This document shows, in pieces, positions 1-5,583 of a stretch of 5,608 nt of DNA. The stretch spans positions 1 to 5,608 of the forward strand of contig DBXT01000043.1 in NCBI GenBank assembly GCA_002309615.1, given 5' to 3'. The position numbers and the translations under genes are program-made. The notes beneath the pieces are model-generated. The model did no database searches. It was not told where the DNA came from and worked only from the letters and a program-made list of their open reading frames with translations. The stretch comes from Bacteroidales bacterium UBA1205. GTDB lineage: Bacteria; Bacteroidota; Bacteroidia; Bacteroidales; WCHB1-69. Position 1 is the first letter of the stretch; each line of letters begins with the position of its first letter.

Positions 1-66
1 TTCATTGAAAACCATTCTACCATCTGTCAAATGACGGCTGTCTTAGAAAATGGGACTATCTTTTGA
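1..66 (+). CDS. Possible 3' end of an upstream gene (uncertain)
   Basis: Frame 1 is open from the window edge to a TGA at 64-66 and encodes about 21 residues with an unremarkable mixed composition (it contains CQMTAVLENGTIF). The other two forward frames stop early. This is short enough to be open by chance and I recognise no family. It would fit the tail of a same-strand gene upstream of the mutL cluster. A T-rich run at 68-89 follows, but I see no convincing terminator hairpin in front of it. Confidence 0.2.
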   Translation, partial: FIENHSTICQMTAVLENGTIF

Positions 67-139
67 CTGTTTTTGTTTCTTTTTTTTGTCAGAATAAAGA
101 AAAACGCTTATCGATTTATCTATGTACGAAAAAAAATGC
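67..139. other. AT-rich intergenic DNA upstream of the mutL cluster
   Basis: No gene is visible here. It contains a T-rich stretch (about 68-89) and, with 26-31 and 62-67, a weak GTCAAA/TTTGAC inverted repeat enclosing a 30-nt loop. That loop is too long for a credible terminator. The stretch just upstream of the promoter-like box at 140-147 has only a poor match (TTTA at 115-118) to the -33 TTTG element of Bacteroidota promoters. Confidence 0.5.
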
Positions 140-148
140 TATATTTGC
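140..148 (+). promoter_or_regulatory. Predicted Bacteroidota -7 promoter box for the mutL cluster
   Basis: TATATTTGC matches the primary-sigma -7 consensus TAnnTTTG known for Bacteroides. It lies about 31 bp before the first start codon, leaving a 5' leader of roughly 20-25 nt. The -33 element is poor: TTTA at 115-118 with a 21-bp gap. Because the next two genes follow with gaps of only 3 and 8 bp, this box could drive all three. The start site is inferred, not seen. Confidence 0.55.
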
Positions 149-178
149 AATTATATATCATGATAATAATACAGCGTT

Positions 179-430
179 ATGGCATTAATTTTTAAAAACG
201 AACCGCGGGAAAAAAGAGAATTTAACTACACTCCCCGATACTATGACAAGAATACATCGGATATTCGCAAACAAAAAATAGAAGAAGGCGATGACAATAC
301 CAATGTGGATTTTTCGGACAGACTGCACCAAAAATTAAATGCAAGTCGTAAAGCTCAACGCTCTTCCACTCGAAGACTCGTTATCATGATAGTACTTTTA
401 ATAATATTATTATACATATTATTACATTAA
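179..430 (+). CDS. Small C-terminally anchored membrane protein encoded upstream of mutL
   Basis: This is an 83-residue protein of unknown function. The N-terminal two thirds are charged and soluble-looking, with an aromatic/basic motif KREFNYTPRYYD at residues 12-23. A basic stretch (residues about 57-66, several Arg/Lys) leads into one hydrophobic segment at residues 67-82 that reaches the C-terminus. There is no signal peptide. The layout suggests a tail-anchored inner-membrane protein with its body in the cytoplasm, the basic residues fitting the positive-inside rule. From memory, small proteins with an F-x-Y-x-PR-[YF] motif are common in Bacteroidota and often sit next to mutL; I could not check this. 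The ATG follows the promoter-like box at 140-147 and lacks a Shine-Dalgarno, as is usual in the phylum. The stop lies 3 bp before mutL, so the two are almost certainly co-transcribed. A link to mismatch repair is not implied by the sequence. Confidence 0.85.
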   Translation: MALIFKNEPREKREFNYTPRYYDKNTSDIRKQKIEEGDDNTNVDFSDRLHQKLNASRKAQRSSTRRLVIMIVLLIILLYILLH

Positions 431-433
431 GCC

Positions 434-2290
434 ATGGCAGATATCATTAATGTCCTACCCGATAGCGTAGCCAATCAAATAGCGGCGGGAGAAGTGATAC
501 AACGGCCTTCTTCGGTGGTAAAAGAGTTGATGGAAAACGCTGTTGACGCAGGAGCCTCTTCTGTAGAAGTGATTATCAAAAACGCCGGACGTACACTCAT
601 TCAAGTAATAGACAACGGTAGCGGCATGAGTGAAACCGATGCCCGTTTGTCGTTTGAGCGGCATGCCACTTCAAAAATAAAATGTGCTGACGACCTTTTC
701 CATTTGCACACCAAAGGCTTTCGTGGTGAAGCCTTGGCCTCGATAGCCGCAATAGCTCACGTGGAAATGCACACCAAAATGCGGGATGCCGAAATAGGCA
801 CATGCGTTTACATGGAAGCATGCAAATGTACCGAACAAACAGCCTGTTCCTGCGATGACGGCACATCCATTTCGGTAAAAAACCTGTTTTTTAATGTACC
901 TGCACGCCGCAATTTTTTAAAATCCGACAACGTTGAATTCGGACACATACAAGAGGAATTTATCCGCATCGCCTTGGTGCATCCGCAAATAGCATTCAAA
1001 CTTTATCATAACGATAAAATAGAATACAATCTGCCTGTTAGCATGCCCAAACAACGTATAATCAACATTTTCGGCAACAATTACAACGAAAGACTTATCC
1101 CTGTAGAACAAAATAGCGATGTGGTGCATATCTTCGGCTATATCACCAAGCCGGAATATGCTCGCAAAACCAAAGGCGGACAATATTTTTTTGTCAACCA
1201 ACGGTATATGAAACATGCTTATTTTCATCATGCCGTGGTATCGGCTTTTGAAGCCTTGGTGCCCGAAAACACCACCCCCGGCTATTTCATCTATTTTGAA
1301 CTGGACCCCGAAAAAATAGACGTCAACATTCATCCTACCAAAACAGAGATAAAATTTTTGGAAGAAAAATATATCTACAGTATATTGCATTCCGCTATAA
1401 AACACAGCATAGGAACACACGACATCCGACCGGCACTGGAATTTGGAGACAATGCCCCCATGGAATTTAACATCAATTATAAACAAACTCCTAAAGAGCC
1501 TCTCACCTACTCCAATCCGGATTACAATCCTTTTGATAAATCCACTTTCAAAAAATCATCTTTCGACCGCCAAAGCAACTGGAAACCCCAAAACACCAAC
1601 GCTAACGGATGGGACAAAATATACGAAAGCCTGTTGGAAAACACCCGTGAGGAAACCATAGAAGCCGCTCAGACCTCCTTGGAATGGGACGAAAAGGAGG
1701 AAAATGCCGCTGAGGCCATTGAAACCGACACCCCGCATGTATTTCAGGTACTCAATAAATATATAGTGGGCAAAATCAAATCCGGATTTGTCGTCATAGA
1801 CCCCGATGCCGCTATGGAACGTATATTGTACGAACAATATTTATTGTCTTTGGAAAAAAATCAAGGGGCTACACAAAAATTGTTATTTCCCGAAACCGTT
1901 CACTTTACGCCGAACAACGCAGCAACAATAAAAGACCTTTTACCCGAATTTATCGCATTGGGATTTGAAATAGAAGAATTCGGTAAAACCACTTTTATCA
2001 TCACCGGTACACCTTGCGACTGCCAGGGTCAAGATATACAAACCACCATGGACAATTTGTTGGACACTTATAATAACAACTTGTTATCACTGAAAATAAG
2101 CAAAAAAAACAATTTGGCACATTCTTTTGCCCGTTCTATCAAGAAAAAAAATACCGAGAACCTACACCCTGAAGAAATGCAACAGATTATTTATCAACTT
2201 TTTTGCACACAATCGCCCCAAATATCGCCCAGTGGAAAAAGAATATTTGTCATTTACGACGAAAAAGAATTATTACGTATATTTCAATAA
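434..2290 (+). CDS. mutL: DNA mismatch repair protein MutL
   Basis: MutL is the GHKL-family ATPase that couples mismatch recognition by MutS to strand removal. The N-terminal ATPase domain (about 1-215) has all signature motifs: NQIAAGEV (14-21), catalytic-base E31 and Mg-binding N35 in KELMENAVDAGA, DNGSGM (60-65), RHATSKI (76-82) and GFRGEALASI (95-104). The transducer domain (about 216-335) ends in DVNIHPTKTE, with K303 matching the ATP-contacting lysine of E. coli MutL. A low-complexity polar linker with NPDYNPF follows, then the C-terminal dimerisation domain (about 435-618). Its length of 618 aa is normal. In that domain the endonuclease motif reads DPDAAMERILYE (456-467) instead of DQHAxxExxxxE, and the Cys/His-bearing CPHGRP motif is replaced by SPSGKR (598-603), so endonuclease activity is doubtful. 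An unusual cysteine cluster lies at 124-140. It is middle gene of the three-gene cluster. Identity is certain from the N-terminal half; nuclease status is inferred. Confidence 0.97.
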   Translation: MADIINVLPDSVANQIAAGEVIQRPSSVVKELMENAVDAGASSVEVIIKNAGRTLIQVIDNGSGMSETDARLSFERHATSKIKCADDLFHLHTKGFRGEALASIAAIAHVEMHTKMRDAEIGTCVYMEACKCTEQTACSCDDGTSISVKNLFFNVPARRNFLKSDNVEFGHIQEEFIRIALVHPQIAFKLYHNDKIEYNLPVSMPKQRIINIFGNNYNERLIPVEQNSDVVHIFGYITKPEYARKTKGGQYFFVNQRYMKHAYFHHAVVSAFEALVPENTTPGYFIYFELDPEKIDVNIHPTKTEIKFLEEKYIYSILHSAIKHSIGTHDIRPALEFGDNAPMEFNINYKQTPKEPLTYSNPDYNPFDKSTFKKSSFDRQSNWKPQNTNANGWDKIYESLLENTREETIEAAQTSLEWDEKEENAAEAIETDTPHVFQVLNKYIVGKIKSGFVVIDPDAAMERILYEQYLLSLEKNQGATQKLLFPETVHFTPNNAATIKDLLPEFIALGFEIEEFGKTTFIITGTPCDCQGQDIQTTMDNLLDTYNNNLLSLKISKKNNLAHSFARSIKKKNTENLHPEEMQQIIYQLFCTQSPQISPSGKRIFVIYDEKELLRIFQ

Positions 2291-2298
2291 ATAGATAT

Positions 2299-3531
2299 AT
2301 GCCCATAAGAAACAAAAAAATCATCAACGATCCCGTTTACGGGCTTATCAATATCAACAGCGAACTGGTGTTCACGCTGATACAGCATCCCTATTTTCAA
2401 CGCTTAAGAAACATTCACCAGTTGGGATTGTCGCACTTGGTGTATCCGGGTGCCACCCACACCCGTTTCCAACATTCCATAGGTGCCATGCATTTGATGC
2501 AAAACGCCTTGAAGACATTGATAGAAAAAGGCGTTGACATCACCACAAAGGAGCAGGAAGCCACTTTGGCAGCCATATTGCTGCACGATATCGGGCACAC
2601 GCCCTTTTCGCATGCGCTGGAAAACTTTTTTGTCCCCGGTAGCAGCCACGAAGCGTTCACCCACCTGATTATACAAAGGCTCAACCAAGAACTGCATGGG
2701 GCTTTGGACCTCACCATACAAATTATCGACAATCAATACCACAAACACTTTCTGCACCAATTGGTAAGCAGCCAATTAGATGTGGACAGGTTAGACTATC
2801 TCAACAGAGACAGTTTTTATACCGGCGTGTCGGAAGGAGTGATAGGAGCGGAACGCATTATCAAAATGCTCCATGTAAAAGACGGGCAGTTGGTGGCAGA
2901 AAGCAAAGCCGTATATTCCATTGAAAAATTCATTATCTCCCGCCGTTTGATGTATTGGCAGGTATATCTGCACAAAACAGTGCATGTGGCGGAACAAATG
3001 CTGATAAAGACATTGGAAAGGGCTCTATGGCTCTATCGGAACCGCTGTCCGATATTCACCACAACGGCTTTGGCGTTCTTTTTTGACCGCAGCCGCACCT
3101 TGGAAGAATTCAAACAGGAGGCTTGCTTGGAGAATTATCTTGATTTGGACGATATCAATATCTGGTTTTGCATCCAGCAATGGCAACATGCACAAGACGC
3201 CATTTTGGCGGAACTGAGCAAAAGACTTTGCCAACGCCGGCTGTTTCACATTGACATACAGGAGCAAGCATACGACGAAGCCTATATCCGCCAGAAGCAA
3301 ATGCTTGCCTGCGAGCACCTTCATATTCCTTTGGACATGGCACACTATTTTGTCATAGACGGGGAAATGGAAAACAGAGCCTACAATGCCCAAGTGGAAA
3401 CCATCTGGATTATGGACAAACAAGAAAATTTGCTACCCTTGGAAGCTATTTCCGACCACCTGAACCACCGCACGCTGTCTGAAACTGTCAGCAAATTTTT
3501 CGTCTGCTATCCCAAAGAAATATTGGTATAA
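2299..3531 (+). CDS. HD-domain phosphohydrolase (SAMHD1/dGTPase-like, COG1078 type)
   Basis: This predicted 410-residue cytoplasmic metal-dependent phosphohydrolase has the full HD signature: H59 in TRFQHSIGAMHL, the H96-D97 doublet in LLHDIGHTPFSHALE (94-108), and a downstream aspartate in QLDVDRLDYLNRD (159-171). The opening INDPVYGLI and the order of motifs resemble the SAMHD1/dNTP-triphosphohydrolase-related group, whose characterised members hydrolyse dNTPs. The substrate here cannot be read from sequence. The C-terminal half (about 230-410) has no motif I recognise. I chose the ATG at 2299 because it lies 8 bp after the mutL stop and the family-like sequence begins at once. An in-frame ATG at 2203 would overlap mutL by 88 bp and add a 32-residue extension that resembles no family. 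The close spacing implies co-transcription with mutL. The stop is 9 bp before the terminator hairpin. Confidence 0.9.
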   Translation: MPIRNKKIINDPVYGLININSELVFTLIQHPYFQRLRNIHQLGLSHLVYPGATHTRFQHSIGAMHLMQNALKTLIEKGVDITTKEQEATLAAILLHDIGHTPFSHALENFFVPGSSHEAFTHLIIQRLNQELHGALDLTIQIIDNQYHKHFLHQLVSSQLDVDRLDYLNRDSFYTGVSEGVIGAERIIKMLHVKDGQLVAESKAVYSIEKFIISRRLMYWQVYLHKTVHVAEQMLIKTLERALWLYRNRCPIFTTTALAFFFDRSRTLEEFKQEACLENYLDLDDINIWFCIQQWQHAQDAILAELSKRLCQRRLFHIDIQEQAYDEAYIRQKQMLACEHLHIPLDMAHYFVIDGEMENRAYNAQVETIWIMDKQENLLPLEAISDHLNHRTLSETVSKFFVCYPKEILV

Positions 3532-3533
3532 AC

Positions 3534-3574
3534 AAAAAAAACATCCCCTAAAAGAAATTTCCTTCAGGGGATGT
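3534..3574. terminator. Rho-independent terminator shared by convergent genes (copy 1)
   Basis: A perfect 9-bp stem (ACATCCCCT at 3541-3549 with AGGGGATGT at 3566-3574) encloses a 16-nt loop. The loop can add a short inner AAG/CTT pairing (3552-3554 with 3562-3564). Read on the - strand it is followed by eight T (A run 3534-3541), the classic form, so it ends the lipoprotein/ATPase transcript. Read on the + strand it comes 9 bp after the HD gene stop, but the following bases are only moderately T-rich (AAACACTTCTTTT), so termination there is probably weaker. Confidence 0.85.
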
Positions 3575-3631
3575 AAACACTTCTTTTACCTTTTAGCGTT
3601 GGTTTTGCTGCAAAGCATTTTGATAATCTTC
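3534..3631 (-). repeat. Diverged direct repeat, copy A (lipoprotein 3' end plus terminator)
   Basis: This segment matches 5488-5583. The two share the same A8 tract, the same 9-bp terminator stem with a 16-nt loop of different sequence, the string TTTTACCTT before the stop codon, and the last 13 codons including stop, which agree at 34 of 39 bases. Three of the five codon differences are synonymous. The copies are about 1.95 kb apart in the same orientation. Confidence 0.85.
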
Positions 3632-4009
3632 TTCGGTAAGCGTATAATAATAATAGTATACGTGATTACACTTTGTATCCACTCTTTTTTCTATCTCATA
3701 ATTTCTATAGATATTTTTGGCAAACGTATCGTTCACAGAATATTTTAAAGTCAGTGTATCATCGAATATAAAACTTCCGAAAATAGGAGGAATACCCTCT
3801 CCTGGCTGGTCTGATTCATCAATTTGCGTTTTTTGACCGTAAGGAAGCTCAATATTAATATTATAGTCGCTACTATATGAATTTTTTATATATTTTACAT
3901 TGTGCGAGGTTTCATTTGTAACATAAACAACATCCGACCAAAATGAGTCATAATGACATCCTATACAAACAAATATTAAAATTAGACTTAATACTGATAA
4001 CTTTTTCAT
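3593..4009 (-). CDS. Small predicted lipoprotein of unknown function
   Basis: This 138-residue protein begins with a signal peptide: KK at 2-3, a hydrophobic core at about 4-16, and Cys18 in a lipobox-like CIGC (15-18). The cysteine at position -3 is less usual than Leu/Val, but lipidation at C18 and envelope location are likely. The mature part is polar and rich in Tyr, Asp and Asn, with likely beta structure. It includes FGSFIFDDTLTLKYSVND in the middle, an uninterrupted run of five Tyr (121 region), and a C-terminal TLTEEDYQNALQQ. I do not recognise a named domain; the overall look fits small uncharacterised Bacteroidales lipoproteins. The start is supported by an upstream GGAG 7 nt before the ATG, unusual in this phylum. 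The gene follows the ATPase gene by 50 bp on the same strand and ends at a strong terminator. A paralogue enters at the right edge of the window with the same C-terminus. Confidence 0.8.
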   Translation of the reverse strand: MKKLSVLSLILIFVCIGCHYDSFWSDVVYVTNETSHNVKYIKNSYSSDYNINIELPYGQKTQIDESDQPGEGIPPIFGSFIFDDTLTLKYSVNDTFAKNIYRNYEIEKRVDTKCNHVYYYYYTLTEEDYQNALQQNQR

Positions 4010-4016
4010 ATCTTTT

Positions 4017-4020
4017 CTCC
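4017..4020 (-). promoter_or_regulatory. Shine-Dalgarno site of the lipoprotein gene
   Basis: On the - strand GGAG (within AAAAGGAGAAAAGAT) sits 7 nt before the ATG at 4009. It is the only clear Shine-Dalgarno in the window; the other four complete genes have none. It supports this start and may indicate stronger or differently controlled translation. Confidence 0.6.
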
Positions 4021-4059
4021 TTTTTTAATTGCCACATTCAAGTCACAAATGCTAATTGA

Positions 4060-5379
4060 CTAAAAAATTATTTCTGTTTCATTGAGCAAGAACGGAATAA
4101 CACCGACATAAACAATGCCATCCTCGTCTGTCCAAGCCTTTGCGTTTCCGTCAAGGATGACTATCTTGCGGAAAAAGTCTCCCGAGTTTTTGAGAGAAAA
4201 TGTTTCTTGGTATCTTTTTTCTTCTGTATTTACATTCATAGCCGACTGTATATACACTTTTTCATGTTCTGTATTGACGATAAAGTCTATCTCATACTGC
4301 GATTGATGTCTTTTTCCGTCTTTCATACGGACAATTTCTACCACTCCCACGTCCACATTATATCCACGGCGAAGGAGTTCCAAGAAAATCATGTTTTCCA
4401 TCAGATGCGATTTTTCTTGCTGCCGGAAATTCAATTTGGCATTTCTCAATCCCGTGTCCATGGCATAATACTTTTGAATATTCTCAAAATATCGTTTACC
4501 TTTCACATCATAGCGTCTGGCACCCGCAAATAGGTAGGCATCTTCCAAATAGTCCAAATAGTTCTTTATGGTATGATCCGATGTATTACGTTTCATCAGT
4601 GTAGATGCTGCATTAGCAAGATTGTGAGGATTGGTCAGCGAACCCACTGCAGATGAAAGTACATCTACCAATGCATTCAACAATTCATCATCCTTCAGTC
4701 TGTATCGTTCCACAATATCCTTTAGATATACATTTCGGTACAATCCTGCCAAGTATTTTCTTTTGTCAACTTCCGATTGTTCCAATACCGCAAGCGGCAT
4801 GCCTCCATACATTAGATATTCTTCCCATGCATCTGCCTTTTCGAGTCCGGAAACGGCATAATATTCCTTGAACGACAACGGGTAAACCTTTATCTCTGTC
4901 CCACGGTCGCGGAAATTGCTGACAATATCTTTAGAAAGCATCCTGCTGTTGGAGCCGGTAACATATATATCAAGATTAGTGCGTATCATCAAATCATTCA
5001 ATATGTCATAAAAAGTTGTATAAAGCATTTCCATGTCTTCTTCAGAGACCACCGCATCGTCTGCATTTTCATTTTTCACCTTGTATGAAAGTTGTATTTC
5101 ATCAATGAAAACATAGTAACGCTTTTCTGTATTTTGTGTCTGACTGACTATGTAATCATAGAGCATATTTGGATTTCTGTATTTTACGAATGCCTTTCTG
5201 TCTAAGGCGATTTCCACAAAACAATCTTCAGGAACCCCTTCTGCCAAAAGATAATTTTTGTAAAGGGTGTACAACAAAAACGATTTTCCGCATCGTCTTA
5301 TACCTGTAATGATTTTTACCTTATGGTTCCACCGCTTGTTAAGCAGTTCTTTCACATACCGTTCTCTATTGATAATCAT
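4060..5379 (-). CDS. AAA-type ATPase with C-terminal DUF4143 domain
   Basis: This 439-residue cytoplasmic protein is a member of the large COG1373-like ATPase family whose cellular role is not established. The ATPase domain shows Walker A GIRRCGKS (26-33), Walker B YYVFIDE (88-94, D93 and E94) and a sensor-1 TGSN (141-144). RDRGTEIKVYPLSFKEYY and YLMYGGMP follow, which are typical of the family. An insertion rich in acidic residues lies between Walker B and sensor 1 (about 97-118). The C-terminal DUF4143 part resembles a PD-(D/E)xK nuclease fold, with YEIDFIV (362-368, E363 and D365). However, the expected ExK position reads YIQSA (376-380), so catalysis is doubtful. I recall YIQSA as common in Bacteroidales relatives. 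Length is normal and the frame is intact. No Shine-Dalgarno is seen; the upstream ATG ten bases earlier is out of frame. It may be co-transcribed with the lipoprotein gene downstream. Such genes are often accessory. Confidence 0.92.
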   Translation of the reverse strand: MIINRERYVKELLNKRWNHKVKIITGIRRCGKSFLLYTLYKNYLLAEGVPEDCFVEIALDRKAFVKYRNPNMLYDYIVSQTQNTEKRYYVFIDEIQLSYKVKNENADDAVVSEEDMEMLYTTFYDILNDLMIRTNLDIYVTGSNSRMLSKDIVSNFRDRGTEIKVYPLSFKEYYAVSGLEKADAWEEYLMYGGMPLAVLEQSEVDKRKYLAGLYRNVYLKDIVERYRLKDDELLNALVDVLSSAVGSLTNPHNLANAASTLMKRNTSDHTIKNYLDYLEDAYLFAGARRYDVKGKRYFENIQKYYAMDTGLRNAKLNFRQQEKSHLMENMIFLELLRRGYNVDVGVVEIVRMKDGKRHQSQYEIDFIVNTEHEKVYIQSAMNVNTEEKRYQETFSLKNSGDFFRKIVILDGNAKAWTDEDGIVYVGVIPFLLNETEIIF

Positions 5380-5400
5380 ATTTATACATTATTTTCACTG

Positions 5401-5408
5401 CAAATTTA
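5401..5408 (-). promoter_or_regulatory. Candidate -7 promoter box of the ATPase gene
   Basis: Read on the - strand, TAAATTTG followed by C fits the TAnnTTTG consensus and lies 21 bp before the ATG. No good TTTG element occurs at the expected 19-22 bp upstream. A second box, TATTTTTG (5437-5444), also fits the consensus but overlaps the palindrome, and it too lacks a -33 partner. Confidence 0.4.
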
Positions 5409-5425
5409 CTCGTAGTATTCAATGA

Positions 5426-5442
5426 TTTTTGCAGTGCAAAAA
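5426..5442. repeat. Perfect 17-bp palindrome, operator-like
   Basis: TTTTTGCAGTGCAAAAA has two 8-bp arms around a single central base. An imperfect second copy, TTTTCACTGCAAA at 5392-5404, lacks one G and is in the opposite sense; the two centres are 36 bp apart. The palindrome lies just upstream of the -7-like box and the second copy overlaps it, as expected of a repressor operator pair. The binding protein is unknown. Confidence 0.5.
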
Positions 5443-5487
5443 TATAATATTTTATGTTATCTTTAGCATTCTTTTGAAAAAAATCTC

Positions 5488-5528
5488 AAAAAAAACATCC
5501 CCTGAAAGATGCTTCCTTTAGGGGATGT
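5488..5528 (-). terminator. Rho-independent terminator of the right-edge lipoprotein gene (copy 2)
   Basis: The stem ACATCCCCT (5495-5503) with AGGGGATGT (5520-5528) is identical to that of copy 1. The 16-nt loop can extend the stem by an inner AAAG/CTTT (5505-5508 with 5516-5519). On the - strand it runs into eight T (A run 5488-5495). It lies 16 nt beyond the stop codon of the partial gene and should isolate that gene from the ATPase gene. Confidence 0.85.
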
Positions 5529-5583
5529 ATGCAATTTTTACCTTTTAGCATTGGTATTGCTGCAAGGCGTTTTGATAGTCTTC
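5488..5583 (-). repeat. Diverged direct repeat, copy B (lipoprotein 3' end plus terminator)
   Basis: This is the partner of 3534-3631: identical terminator stem, A8 tract and pre-stop TTTTACCTT, with 34 of 39 bases equal over the final 13 codons. The similarity fades upstream of the EDYQNALQQ codons, where the right copy reads differently. How far the homology continues is hidden by the window edge. Confidence 0.85.

Larger units (their letters stand above)
5380..5487 (-). promoter_or_regulatory. Upstream control region of the ATPase gene
   Basis: This is AT-rich non-coding DNA between the ATPase start and the terminator of the next gene on the same strand. The terminator means the ATPase probably has its own promoter here. 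The region contains a -7-like box (5401-5408) and two copies of a palindromic motif (5426-5442 and 5392-5404). Nothing gene-like is visible. Confidence 0.6.

Noticed and set aside
26..89. Inverted repeat followed by a T-rich run, a possible terminator of an upstream gene
   Set aside because: The stem is only 6 bp with a 30-nt loop, and the T-rich run is interrupted and not directly adjacent. I would not call it a terminator.
917..1486. A 189-codon open frame on the - strand inside mutL
   Set aside because: It lies wholly antisense to unmistakable MutL sequence, its product is rich in Phe, Cys and Gly with no recognisable domain, and no promoter or start signal supports it.
2203..2298. An earlier in-frame ATG for the HD phosphohydrolase, giving a 442-residue protein
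   Set aside because: It would overlap mutL by 88 bp, and the added 32 residues look like mutL read in another frame. The ATG at 2299 starts directly at family-like sequence and leaves an 8-bp gap.
4017..4059. A separate promoter for the lipoprotein gene between it and the ATPase gene
   Set aside because: The closest match, TAGCATTTG, has one base too many for TAnnTTTG and there is no -33 element. Read-through from the ATPase gene is simpler, as no terminator is seen in the gap.
4115..4871. Several open frames on the + strand across the ATPase gene
   Set aside because: They are antisense to a well-supported AAA ATPase, overlap each other in different frames, and encode low-complexity Ser/Phe-rich peptides.
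3534..5583. The two repeat copies as ends of a transposon or insertion sequence
   Set aside because: They are diverged direct repeats made of coding sequence plus a terminator, with no transposase between them and no target-site duplication.
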